Under the pieces are notes generated by a model that saw nothing but the letters and a program-made list of their open reading frames with translations, was not told the origin of the DNA and did not search any database. Of a DNA stretch of 64,000 nucleotides, positions 1 to 11,065 are shown one piece after another. The translations under genes and the position numbers were made by a program. Source of the DNA: Trametopsis cervina (Eukaryota > Basidiomycota > Agaricomycetes > Polyporales > Irpicaceae); the NCBI GenBank assembly GCA_022385755.1, contig MU278368.1, positions 247,003-311,002 on the forward strand. Direction: 5' to 3'. How positions within the stretch are numbered: position 1 is the first letter of the stretch; every line of letters begins with the position of its first letter.

Positions 1-124
1 CCAGGGCAACCTACCAGAAAGCCCAAAGCGCCCGTCTGGTTGATCCTAAGCCGCTGTAGGTGACCCAAGTTACTAAGGGGGGGGTGCAATTAGCAGCCTC
101 CACATATAGACGACATGAGGGCTA

Positions 125-521
125 TTAGCACCTTGTCCCAGTAGCCTGATGAGAATGAGGACTGGCCGCGGCTTCGTCGTCATCTGAGGACCCCAGCATG
201 GGTGGCTGATAGTCTTCATCATCCTGTGTTCGAGTCTATTGCATGTAAGTAGGACAGCTAAAAAATATGAACGCTTAAGCGAAGACATACCGTTGGTCCC
301 ATAGTGACTGCGTGATCAGCTTTTTCTTCAAGCTCTGAGATACGGCGCAGAATGGCTTGCTTCTTGGCAGCAGTAGCGTTGCGGTGAATCTCAGCCTCTG
401 CTTGTGAAGCAGCTACCTCTTGAGGAGTGCGACGTGATTGTTGGCCTTCAACTTCAAGACCTGCCAAGACACGATAGTTTGGCTGGCCCTTGGCATTCCC
501 TCGACGAGTGGTGCGAAGCAT
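125..521 (-). CDS. Small hypothetical protein, two exons
   Basis: I do not recognise this gene. The start codon lies at 521-519 and exon 1 encodes a basic, Gln/Ala/Glu-rich, probably helical protein beginning MLRTTRRGNAKGQPNY and ending near ADHAVTMGPT. A GTATGT donor at about 290 and a CAATAG acceptor near 234 give an in-frame join to a second exon. That exon is acidic (QDDEDYQPPMLGSSDDDEA) and stops at 127-125. The predicted product is a little over 100 residues with no signal peptide or membrane segment. It lies about 480 bp upstream of the Plavaka transposase and points away from it. It could be a host gene or a transposon passenger. The exon join is inferred. Confidence 0.4.
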
Positions 522-1002
522 GACCGTGAAAGAGTCAGAATGTAGGATAAGAGCGAGCAAAAAGATGAGGTGAGATGAGTGCCTGTTTAGATAGACGGAA
601 AAAACGCACTCTTTATAGTGTCTAGGTTTTGCAAGATCGCCCATCTTGAATGACGACAATGACAACATGACGAGGCAAGGTGGATGTAGAGAGGAGTCGT
701 GCTGCCATGAAGTGGCTATGAGGAGGAGCTTTGAGGATACGAAGTGGCTGTCAAGAGGAGTTTCACGATGTTTCACAAAGATGAGAGGAGCTCACCAAAG
801 GGGCCATGGATACGTGCAAACTTGCTGATTCATAATGGTATATCCGGTATCACACGTGATCGTGCCCATACGCTGCATTAGTCACGGGTACTGTACAGTT
901 TAACAAATCGATGGTTACAGACCTTAGTTATATCGTTTAGCCGTTTAGTGACTGATAAGAAAGTCTAGACTTGCAACGCTGCAAGTCTAGAACTATAGCA
1001 TC
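522..1002. other. Divergent intergenic region with a palindrome
   Basis: This lies between the small hypothetical gene on the minus strand and the Plavaka transposase on the plus strand. No convincing gene is visible. It holds a perfect inverted repeat at 964-991 just before the transposase start and a short direct repeat of CGTTTAG near 937-951. It probably contains both promoters. Confidence 0.5.
964..991. repeat. 12-bp perfect inverted repeat
   Basis: The arms TCTAGACTTGCA (964-975) and TGCAAGTCTAGA (980-991) are perfect reverse complements separated by ACGC. It ends 11 bases before the first ATG of the Plavaka transposase. It may be a transposase-binding or regulatory palindrome, or a hairpin in the 5' leader. 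Confidence 0.8.
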
Positions 1003-4000
1003 ATGAATGAGAATCCTTTCAATTTTGACTGCGTTCTGCATCTTACCATAATGCCACACTCGCACACCCGCCGACATAACCCATATCGTTTATCGTGCTC
1101 TGTCTGTTTTCAAGAGTTTCGAAATGCATCTGGTTTGACACAACACTTTAATACAAGACATGCGGTCAGAAGAGACTTGAACAGACCAGTACAACCACCA
1201 CTCGAAGGCTCCCAAGATGAAGCAAACGATGCTGGGGCTGAAGTTGCTGAAAGGGAGGGTCAGATGCAGGACGAGCTGCTAGAAGATGAAAACGTACCCG
1301 AAGCCACCTGTCATCGGAAGGCGCATCCACGGATTAATGGTAAGTTAATGCCAACGCTGTTCATGATGGCAATTAACATGAAGGCAGGACGTTGTTGCAC
1401 AGAAGGAGGGGAGTATTTCGAGGAAGGCATACCTATTCCACCACCTTTGCCACTGCCCGTCAACCCAGAGGATTGGTCACCCTTTCGCGATCGTCTGCAG
1501 TTCGAAGTCGCGAACTTTTCATTCCAGTTAGCGCAGCTTTCTCGCACAAAAGTCAACCAATTGCTTGACCTGTGGGCTGCATCCTTATTGCCGCACAGCG
1601 ACGAACCTCCGTTTGCGGACTGTAACCATTTGTTCGATACCATTGATGCATCGGATCTTGGAGGGCTGTCCTGGAAGTCAGTTACGTGCAAGTATACAGG
1701 AGAAAGACCCGCCACAAATGTGCCACCGTGGATGGATGCCGAATACGAGTTTTGCTTCCGCGATATTCGCCTCGCTGCACGTAACATGCTCTCTAACCCC
1801 GACTTCGCAACTGAGTTTGATGCTGGACCATATCGTGAATATGACGAGACGGGATCTCGAAAGTATTCAGATCTGATGTCCGGAGACTGGGCCTGGAGAC
1901 AAGCGGTATGTGGCTTTCAGTATTGTCTGCAAACAAACAATAATCCTTCATACCTTCAGGACATCATTGCGCAGGACCCGAACACACATGGGGCGATGTT
2001 CGTCCCGGTCATTTGCGGAAGTGATAAGACCACTGTGTCAGTGGCTTCCGGACAAAACGATTATTATCCTGCTTATATGTCAATTGGTAATGTGCACAAT
2101 AACGTACGACGTGCTCACCGTGATGCTATCATTCCCGTGGCATTCTTCGCCATTCCCAAAAGTGCGTATATTGTATATCGACAGGTGGTGCGTTATCGAC
2201 ATTTTCTGATGCACACACAATAGCTGTCAGACGATACCAATCCTCACCTGAATTCCGACGATTCCGCCGCCAGCTTTTCCATTCAAGCCTTGCACTTCTT
2301 TTTGAGCCGTTGCGAGAGGCAATGTCGGCACCGGAAGTAACACGCTGTCCAGACGGATGCTATCGACGAGTCATCTACGGTTTGGGGCCGTACATTGCTG
2401 ACTATCCTGAGCAAGTCCTTGTTGCCTGCGTCTCTTCTGGCTGGTGTCCCATGTGTGTATCTATAATACTGTACCATTGGTTAATCCTCATCCTGTTTAT
2501 TCAAGATGTCGAACGCACCGTGAGCAGCTAGGGGACATAAGACCAAAAGGACCAAGAACGGCTGAGCACACCAAGTTTTTGATTGACGTGTTTGACCCAG
2601 GAGTGTTGCGTACAGACTACGGCATTGTGGCAGATATTATTGTAAGTACTGTTAACCTGAATGAGCCATTCTTACCTATTGACGAGTTTGAAGCCATTTA
2701 CCGCAACCTTTCCTCGTGCAAATATTCACGAGTTGTTTGCGGGCGACCTTCTACATCAGGTAATAAAGGGTGCATTCAAGGATCATTTAGTCGAGTGGAT
2801 TGCGACGTACCTTAAGCGTACTCATGGGGAAGCTCGAGGAAAAGAGTATCTGGATCAAATAGATCACCGGTACGTATTGACACATTGGTAATTTTGATGA
2901 CATACCCTAAGTGCATTGTGTAATCGAGTAGCCTTGCAGCTGTTCCTCCATTTCCTGGTATACGCCGATTCGCCGATGGTCGTGATTTCAAACAATGGAC
3001 AGGTGATGACTCGAAGGCGTTAATGAAGGCGAGTCATTCTGACTGCTTGAGTCTTGCAATAACGTAGCTGAATCTGATGCACATCGGACACAGATATATC
3101 TTCCTGCAATTGCTGGAATCGTACCTAGTAAAATGGTTCGCGCCGTCAGCACGTTTATGGACTTTTGTTATTTGGCGCGGCGCTCAATACTCACCGATGA
3201 GACAATCGGGCAACTTGAAGACTGTCTTGAAAGGTACTACAATTACCGTCAGATCTTTCAAGAAACGGGCGTACGCCAAGATGGATTCAACTCACTTCCG
3301 AGACAACACTCCCTCCTTCATTATCCACAACACGTTCGCAACTTCGGAGCTCCAAACGGTTTGTGTTCTTCGCTCACAGAAGCCATGCACATCACCGCCG
3401 TCAAGAAGCCATGGCGAAGGTCCAATAAGTATAACGCTATGTACCAAATGCTTGTAACCGTCGAGCGTCTCGATAAACTGAAGGCAGCGTACCAGAACTT
3501 CAAGTCCCGTGGCATGCTAGAGGGTACATGTCTTTCGGAGGCGTATCAAACCCTTCTAACTTCAATGCACGAGGAGAGCGGTAGTGAGGCTGGTGAGGAG
3601 GGGAACGACGAAGAGGATAGAGATGAAATGGCGTCAGATGAAGACACCAATGGAAAAGACGATGATCATGGTGCAGTTGATGGTCCAAGGGTGTCCGCAT
3701 GCGTGTCCCTTGCGAAACGGGCCGGTATGTGTTAAATTCTTGGGCCGACCACGAAGACTGACTTGGAGAGCAGCACAAGGCTACCCAAATACGGTTCGAG
3801 ATCTAGCTGTCTTTCTTGCCAATCCGACCCTACCAAACTTAGTGGCACAGTTCATCTATAATCAGGAGAACGCGGACGCACCACTTATGAATGAAGATCC
3901 GATGCCTATGGATCAAGATCTGGATTACTACACCGTGCGCGTTTTCCCCTCAGCGGTCGCGACATTCTATGCACCAAGTGAGGTGTCTGGTCTTGGAGGC

Positions 4001-4435
4001 ATGTACCGCGAGCGCATTCGGGCAACACGCTGCTGGAGAGGGGGAGCACCTCGATATGACTGCATCTACGTGAATGCAGATCCATCGAAACCTGGACTTC
4101 GCGGTCTTCTCATTGCTCGGGTGCGGCTGCTCTTTACTGTCAAAAAATCAATCATAAAGTATCCCTGTGCCCTTGTGGAATGGTATTCACCGGTCGAAGA
4201 CTGCGCAGACAAGGACACTGGTATGTGGATAGTCTCACCAGACATGGACGACCAGGGACGCAAAGTCCAAGAGATCATACATCTTGATTCGATCATCCGA
4301 CTTGCACACCTGATTGGAGTGGCTGGCGAAACCTTTGTGCCAAGATCCCTTCAACCCTCCGACTCATTGGACGCATTCAAAGTGTTCTACGCGAGTAAAT
4401 TTGCTGATCACCATGCGCATGAGCTTGCGTTCTGA
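1003..4435 (+). CDS. Plavaka-type (CACTA-like) DNA transposase, apparently intact
   Basis: This is a cut-and-paste transposase of the fungal Plavaka group. An N-terminal C2H2 finger (CSVCFQEF...GLTQHFNTRH) is followed by the family blocks EDWSPFRDRLQFE, LMSGDWAWRQA, DPNTHGAMFVPV, GSDKTTVSVASG, GLGPYIADYPEQV, DLLHQVIKGAFKDHLVEW, QWTGDDSKALMK and LPAIAGIVPSKMVRA. Eight introns restore one reading frame: 1340-1387, 1906-1959, 2162-2223, 2453-2505, 2642-2693, 2870-2931, 3029-3093 and 3725-3770. All are GT-AG except 3029-3093, which is GC-AG. The protein ends at the TGA at 4433-4435. The start could be 1003 or the ATG at 1051. No frameshift or internal stop remains after splicing, so the enzyme may be functional. 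The element ends were not found. Confidence 0.85.
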
Positions 4436-5076
4436 CCATGTTGGGGATCTGTAGCGGTGAGTGTAAAATCAGTGTAAAATGATTAATAACACTTACCAGA
4501 AGATACGAAAATCCTCAGATATACCGCAGAAGGCACATTGCAATGGCTGGGCAATGTGTGTTGCAGAACGCGAGGGCCCAGGGTGAACACGCCGAGGGCA
4601 CAGGGTGAACGCGCAAGCCCCTACGCAAACGGGCACTGGGCCACACGCAGAGGCGCTCATACCCCGCGAGTTCAACAAAATTATTGTCACGCCATGTCAC
4701 GCATACCCATATATAATGACAGCTGTGTTCACCTTCGTTCCATATTCCCTTCCCCCATTTCCTCCCCTTTGCGCTCTGCACCTATGCCCAGGGTGCGGGG
4801 TGTAATAGTGGACGTGCACTTATTGTGTGCGGTGCAGACTATTAGTTGTATGGAAAGGAGTAACCGGCATATCAGATCAGCGTTGTAATTAACTATGTAT
4901 ACTACGGTACATCAAGGGGTGTCTATAGCGGTGTGCGATGTGCAGCCGAAGGATTCGAGCTGGGTAGCTGACAGGCCTGGATAGTGAGCGCCCGTGAAAT
5001 CCCTAAGGTAGGACAGCACGAACCAGACATGCAAGACATATCAGTCTGTCTCAGACGCGTGTCGTTTCGCTGATGC
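4436..5076. other. Non-coding stretch between the Plavaka gene and truncated P450
   Basis: No gene is supported. It contains an 8-bp inverted repeat (CACATTGC at 4534-4541 and GCAATGTG at 4551-4558) and two copies of CAGGGTGAAC about 25 bases apart near 4577-4610. It also has a TATA-like CATATATAATG at about 4708 followed by a pyrimidine-rich tract. The right end of the Plavaka element is probably in here. The first exons expected for P450 copy 1 are not found here. Confidence 0.5.
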
Positions 5077-6533
5077 TTGCTAGGCACGCCGGCAGTTGTT
5101 GTGGGATCCATAGAGGCTGCAGCTGATCTATTTGGTGCGCCTTTACCCATGAATCACAACAGAATGTTGATTAGGATAACTGTGTCAGATCGTCGTGCAG
5201 ATAGCTTCAGCGATCGTCCACGGTTCGTCATGGCAGCTGAGCTCATGACCCGCAATAGATTCTTGCTTTATACACCATACAATGCTCTGTACGCATTCTA
5301 TCTTCTGTCACAGTCACGTTATCATGCCTGATATGCTCCTCAGTTTCATTCGTTTGCGTCGTATCATGCACGATGGGTTCAGCGTGCGAGCGGTCAAAGC
5401 ATATGTTTCAATTCAAGAGCGCGAGGTGATCCACATGATTCACAGTTTCCTTGAAAACCCTCAACAGTGGGAAGAAGAGGTGCGGCGGTACGCACGCTGT
5501 GCGATCAGTCTGTGTCTGCACTGAGATACCTTTTAGAACATCCTCCTCGGTGATGCTTGGTGCACTATATGGCTGGCAGTCGGTTTCTACCATTAATCAT
5601 CCCGATGTCATAGCTATCACCAAAGTGCAGCACACGATTGAGCTTGCTTCACTGCCCGGTGCAACTCTCATCGACATTTTCCCCTTTCTAAAGCGTTTAC
5701 CTAAGCGACTCTCCAAATGGAAGCAAGACGGTGACCGCCTGTACAATGAGTTTACGGCTCTGTTTGATAAACTCTTGGACGGGGCGAAGCAGAATGAGAA
5801 AGAGGTGAGCCCTGTGGGAGTGCGTGTCGGTATTGATCCAACAAAGTGATCTTTGTACTGAAGCTTCCAGACTGCTTTGGAAAGCTGCTGTTGGATAGAG
5901 TCGCTAGTGCAGACATGTCGCATGAAGATGCGGCATGGCTAGCAGGTACCGTCTAGTGAGGTCTCTGTGCGCCCTATCGGTGCCTGCCAACTGACTACCT
6001 TCATCAGTGCCGCAGGTGCAGAAACAGTCCGTCCCATTCTCACTCATGTTTGGCGCGGCTCATTTCCATGCAGACATCGGCTGTTCTAAGATTGGTTGTC
6101 TTGAACATGGCGATGCACCCAGACGTCATGCGTCGCGCGCAGGCTGAGATCGATTCAATTGTAGGTAGAGATCGCATGCCGACTATGGAAGATCGCAATC
6201 GTCTTCCTTACGTTTCTGCGGTCATTCGTGAGGTTCTGAGATGTGAAAGCGTGGGCAGTAGTGAGTGAAAGAAAATTCAAATGTGTAATATATCAACTAG
6301 CTGACACGCTCTTGATATTGTCCAATAGTCCCCCGGATTGCTCGACGTGTACGTCTAGTAACGACAGACGTGCGGATTCAGTTAAACTCATATTTTGCTT
6401 CAAGGACGAAAGGTACAAAGGGTACCTCATTCCACGAGGTTTGTGTGCCTTCTATTAGCTCCGCACCTCTCAGAAGCAGTACATACTCATGATGTGTACG
6501 TTATTTGCAGGGACTATTGTACTTCCAAATACG
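5077..6533 (+). pseudogene. Cytochrome P450 copy 1, middle part (5'-truncated, cut by hAT)
   Basis: This encodes the P450 from the strand after the membrane hinge up to the ...TIVLPN block. Exons align one for one with intact copy 2 at 22896-25191: [83 protein letters not shown]-helix AAGAET, VIREVLR (ExxR), IPRIARR and YKGYLIPRG. The membrane anchor and proline hinge (about 85 residues in copy 2) are missing. The frame is open only from 5074, after a TGA at 5071-5073. The remaining introns keep clean splice sites. The last exon is broken at 6533 by the hAT element. The gene continues at 11058. Confidence 0.88.
6526..6533. repeat. hAT target-site duplication, left copy
   Basis: The 8 bp CAAATACG immediately precede the left terminal repeat and recur at 11058-11065. 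Eight base pairs is the target duplication length of the hAT superfamily. Confidence 0.95.
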
Positions 6534-6545
6534 TAGTGATGCCGA
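6534..6545. repeat. hAT left terminal inverted repeat
   Basis: TAGTGATGCCGA is a perfect inverted match to 11046-11057. Its first bases create the in-frame TAG that seems to end the P450 exon. Confidence 0.93.
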
Positions 6546-7072
6546 AGTCCAGTTCAGTCCGGTTCTTAGCCCTCTTGTCAAGAACCTGAACCTGAACGTC
6601 GCAAACATAGCTTGAACCGAACTGGGACCAGACTGAACTTATGGGAACCAGTTCAAGGCGGTTCGGACATAAGTTTGAGCAGGTTCGAACCGTGAACCAT
6701 AGCAGCAAATTGTTCATAATAATATGCCCGATTGAGAGCATTTTCTCCCTCTCGGGACGTTGGGCGCCTATATGGCGAAACTGCTGTCTCGACTTGAGGC
6801 AATTTGCAAACTACTTTCCACTCTGAAACTGGGTAGATTTTTTATTTATTCAGGTTCTTTACATGTACTACTACCTCTAAAAACTAACAGATTGAATAAA
6901 ACCACCACCCTACATCTTGTAGGTTGCCTCCTCTATCTCGAACCGTTGGGCGCCTAATTGTCGCATCTCGGTCTTCAACTTGCCACATTTCTGATAACAA
7001 TGTATGATACATGGTGGTGTGTACTGTGAGTGGGCGGTATGGCCATTTTATTTTTTCCTGATACGCTATTTA
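6546..7072. other. hAT left subterminal region
   Basis: There is no gene here. It holds a dense set of short motifs in both orientations, such as AGTTCAGTCCGGTTC, GAACCTGAACCTGAAC, TTGAACCGAACTGG, AACCAGTTCAAG and GGTTCGAACC. hAT transposases commonly bind repeated subterminal motifs like these. The transposase stop codon lies at its right edge. Confidence 0.7.
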
Positions 7073-10000
7073 TTACATCTCATTGTCTGAACCATCAATA
7101 TGAATAAGCTCTGCGTGAAATGCGGCCTGCTGAAATGCATTAATTACGCCCGTTCGGTAACCGTCCTTGAGTAGTTGAATGCTTTCGAATGTTTGTGGAG
7201 TGAGCCGATTCCGCAGTGGAGTACCAGTCCGCCCTCCGCTTGAAAATGCACGCTCTGATGGTACGGCCGAGCCTTGTATCGCTAGGTAATCTCTTGCCAT
7301 GCGTGACAGGACTGGATATTGACCGGCGTTGCGCTATAATGTTCGATTAATTAGTATTAAGCTCTGTAACAAAGTTGAAAAGAATACGTACACCCCACCA
7401 CCGCACAGGATCTGCGGTTGCCTCTAGCGGGCTTTCCAGATAACGACGAAGTTCCGCACGAGGAAAATGATTATCCTGTGTCTGCTTCAACTGATTACGG
7501 AGAGCATCTCGCACCCATTCCGAGCCGTACCCTTTCAATGCTGACTGGGTAGAGTTAGCGGAACTAGTCGCATGATTCTGTGCTTCATTTGGCTGTCCAT
7601 TGGAATGCGATGAGATTTCATCAGCATACACATCAAACTAGCTCAGTATTTTGAGTAAAAGAACCCTAATCAATCCAGATCACGACATACCATCCTTTCT
7701 AATGCAGCCATTCCCTGCGAAAACCGCGTATCATTCCAAATCTGTTTAGCATATTCATTCTTCACATTTGGATCAAGCACTATGAGAGGGACACATGTTA
7801 GCAACTAAAACCCAATGATCGGAGTCACTTACCAAGACAGATAAAATACTTATCCGACAATGCGGTCTCCTTGTGCCATTTTTGAAGCTTTACAAGTCCG
7901 GCCTCAAGCCCAGCTTTAACGGGCTTAAATCGTGGCATTGCTGCCATTGTAGTCCAGCGCTCCTGGATGCACTCAAGCGTAGGTAGTGTTCGCCACACTG
8001 TTGGCGTTGTCTCCGAAGAAAAGGATGCCTGTGCGTTACGGGTTTCCTTGGGCAAGAAGATAGATATCAGTATATACACTATGAGCATAATAAAAGTATT
8101 TTGAAGATACCTGAAGTGCTTCAGACATGAGCTGTAATAAGTCCCATTCGCTTCGTGATAATTTAAAGTCAGAATAACTCTTGTTCTTGAGGATAGGCAC
8201 CTTCGAGCTGCTATCAGCCAGTAAGCAGAATTTATCTACAGCCTATTTTAAGGTCAAGCAAAGGTAATAAGATAAATTGCTTCAAACGTACCAAACGGAC
8301 ATCAAGTGCACGTCTGATTAGATCAGACATCGAGCCCCATCGGGTTCGAACCCAATGTATCAGTTTCAACGGTGGAAGGCTTTCCTCGCGACAGACAGTC
8401 GCAAAATATGCCTGTGCTTGCGGAGAAGCTCGCACCTAAGCAATGAAATAGTGAGCCGCAGTTACAGTCAGAGTATACGCACATACCTGATTAATTAAAG
8501 CCAGCAACTTGCTTAGTATGTCGCCAGGATCAAAGTCCGCATCTTCATGTTCGCTATCATGCTCATCATTGGTAGCTGAGTCAGCTCCGTCATCTGGCTC
8601 CTCATCCTCTACGATATGCCGGAACTTCGTCGGAGTTGGGCACACAGCTTCGATAAATGACTTTGCAGCCAGCTGAACAAGATGTTCAAGACATCTTGCA
8701 CGACGATCGCTAGCAAGCCACCGTTTACCTTCGGGATGATCAAGTACACGCTGTAAAGCACGCATAGCTTTATCATTCGACGTGACATTGTCTGATGTTA
8801 TCCAGCCAAGCTAGACGTCATATTCTCAATAATAAATCATAATTTAAAACTCAAAGAACGCCATACCTTATCTCGGACATCATAGCGATCTACTACTCGT
8901 AAAATGACCTTTGCCATATTATCACCGCTGTGGCTCCCATCTATAGCAGTAAACCCAAGTACCCGAGACTTGAGTTCCCACTCCGACGGTTGTGCCGCGG
9001 GTGCATTGATGTAGTGTGCCGTTACTGAAAGATACGGATCACTTGCGCGAGATGTCCAGCCATCAAATGTCAGCGAAATCTGACCAGGAATATTCTAAGG
9101 ACGTATCAGGAAAGCTATCATACTGGCAAAAACGAAATCACCTGACCTGAAGCTCTTTTTGTAGCCTTTGCTGTACCAGTTGCGCACGGTCATGGATTGC
9201 CTCAGTAAGTTTTGTGCGATGAGCCAGCTCACTATCCTTCATGGATGGATACTGATATTTAAGTAGACATCGAAAGGAATGTCGTTCAATCAATTGAAAA
9301 GGCTGTGAACAACCGCAGTGAGAAAACAACTCCCATATGAGATCAAGTACAGATTAGACTTACTAGGTCATTTGAGATGAACAGCTCGATGATGTGGTCG
9401 AGTAGTCCATCTTGAGTCCATCGTGGGACAGACGTCACAAATCCGTCAAGCGTTTGATCATTGTTTTGGTGGGAAACTTGATGTGTTGCCTCAGGAAGTG
9501 CGCGGTGATTTGGTTCTACGTCCATGCGCTTACATCCATCGAGATATTGACTCCCATGGGTCTTCCATTTCCTTCGATGATACATGACATATGTAATTGT
9601 TTAGGAAAATCAAATTACATACCGGCGTACATGGGACCGCAGACTTGAAACCCCACCGGTGAGCCAGCAGCTATCAAGCTTTAGCTTTGCGGCCCTATGG
9701 AACGAAATGTGAGCAGCTTCCTACTGCGATATCAAGAATGCTGACATACCTGCATACCATACACCAATGACCAACTTCGCGCACACCACCATCTTTCTCT
9801 CTTTGGTCGGGCTTGAATATCCCGCGTATATCACGTGTGCGCTCATCATTACCACGAGATGAACGTTTTTGAGGCTTCTATACATATCGTTAAGTAGTGC
9901 GGGGGGCATAAATGTAACAGAAGTACCATTTCGATGTTCCCTTGTACTTGTATCTTCTCATAATTGGCTGCCTCATCGTCACTGTCTGAGTCGCTACTGC

Positions 10001-10681
10001 CCACCGTATCCTGACTGCCCTTCTGAGCGACACGAGTTTTTTTCGAGGCCTATGGAAAAGAATAGATGAGTGAGCAAGTATGTGAAGCTCACAACCAACA
10101 TACGCGGGCATGTTCCACTTCATCATAGTCATCGTCGTCATCTGCTGAGCTATCTTCAATTACCTCAGCATGAGTTTCTTCGAGTTCCTCTTTGGTGGGT
10201 TCAGATCTTTGGCCCAATCCTTGAAGCAATTCTGCGGTCGCTCTGTCCAATCCATACCGGGTCAGTCACATTTACCTGCTTGCCTTTGATCAGGCTCAAA
10301 GAGCAGAACTTACTTATCGGGTTTTCGTGTGCTTGAACCAGTCTTGTTTCCTTTGCCATTAGTGTTGGCAAAGAAATCCGACACCTTCCGCTTTGTCGAG
10401 CGTGAGGAGGCCTTCAGCGGATCATGCCCAGCTGCCTTCCAGGTAGGCTTTCGTAGGCGAGGCTCTCGAGTAGTTCCTGACGGATCCTGGTGAGCTTTGA
10501 AGGACAGTAAGAACAAGGGCTGCTCGAGGTAGGTCAGAGACTTACAATGATTGGGATTCGATGGTGGAGGTGCTGTGATAGGAACGTCATCAGTCTCAGA
10601 TTGATAAAACTCAATCTCTGATGCGTCTTTGAGCTGACCGTTGGCGCCAACGGCGCAACCATCGCTGTTACCGGCATGCAT
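7073..10681 (-). CDS. hAT-family transposase
   Basis: The gene starts at the ATG at 10681-10679 and ends at the TAA at 7075-7073, with roughly ten short introns. The N-terminus is basic (STKRKVSDFFANTNGKG), followed by an acidic linker (EDSSADDDDDYDEVEHA). Next come the hAT blocks PFQLIERHSFRCLLKYQ, LTFDGWTSRASDPYLS (first catalytic Asp region), ITSDNVTSNDKAM and RCLEHLVQLAA (the usual RCxAHxLNLAV block). Further blocks are HWVRTRWGSM (the usual VxTRWNS), DPVRWWG and the dimerisation motif AVPSERAFSSGGR near the C-terminus. Joins checked at both ends keep frame and I found no internal stop, so the enzyme may be active. A typical BED zinc finger with paired cysteines was not seen. It is the only gene in the element. 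Confidence 0.88.
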
Positions 10682-11045
10682 GATGTGCAGGATAGGGGTG
10701 GAGTATTCGAGTTGTGAGAGGATGTTGATAATTGGTATGTGCTCAATGATCCTTTTATACCACTCGATTTACTGACTACATACAATACGTGCAAAGAAAT
10801 GGGCCACAGAAATATACTACAAGCTACCACGGCCACAGCAAAGCAATATGGTGGCCCGCGGCCGTGTGCCGATCGAGGGCCGTGGTTCAGGTTCGAACCT
10901 GGTCCAATCACTCACCACTATTGTCTATGCTGGCCGAACCTTGGACTGGACGGGGCCATGGCCATGAAGAACTGGACTGAACCGAGCATGGACCACAGGT
11001 TCAGTCCAGCGGTTCAAGGTTCAGACCGCGGTTCGGGACTGAACA
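10682..11045. other. hAT right subterminal region and transposase promoter
   Basis: There is no gene. It contains repeated GGTTC/GAACC, GGACTGAAC and GTTCAGTCC motifs like those in the left arm, plus a GC-rich block near 10850-10885. The transposase is transcribed leftwards from here, so it also serves as its promoter. Confidence 0.65.
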
Positions 11046-11057
11046 TCGGCATCACTA
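11046..11057. repeat. hAT right terminal inverted repeat
   Basis: TCGGCATCACTA is the exact reverse complement of 6534-6545. Confidence 0.93.
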
Positions 11058-11065
11058 CAAATACG
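11058..11065. repeat. hAT target-site duplication, right copy
   Basis: CAAATACG is identical to 6526-6533. The next bases (TGG, then TACGCC) restore the Trp codon and intron donor of the P450. Confidence 0.95.

Larger units (their letters stand above)
6534..11057 (-). mobile_element. hAT DNA transposon, 4,524 bp, apparently complete
   Basis: The element is bounded by perfect 12-bp terminal inverted repeats (TAGTGATGCCGA at 6534-6545 and its reverse complement at 11046-11057) and flanked by 8-bp duplications. It carries one transposase gene on the minus strand. About 0.5 kb of left and 0.37 kb of right subterminal DNA are rich in GGTTC/GAACC and AGTTCAGTCC-like motifs on both strands. Joining the flanks with one target copy removed rebuilds an uninterrupted P450 exon. 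That shows the exact insertion point and suggests a young insertion. Confidence 0.93.

Noticed and set aside
6534..6536. In-frame TAG that seems to inactivate P450 copy 1 by a point mutation
   Set aside because: It is the first three bases of the hAT terminal repeat. The flanks rejoined with one target copy give a Trp codon.
6546..6700. CRISPR-like or satellite repeats
   Set aside because: The motifs are short, irregular and in both orientations. They are subterminal repeats of a eukaryotic hAT element.
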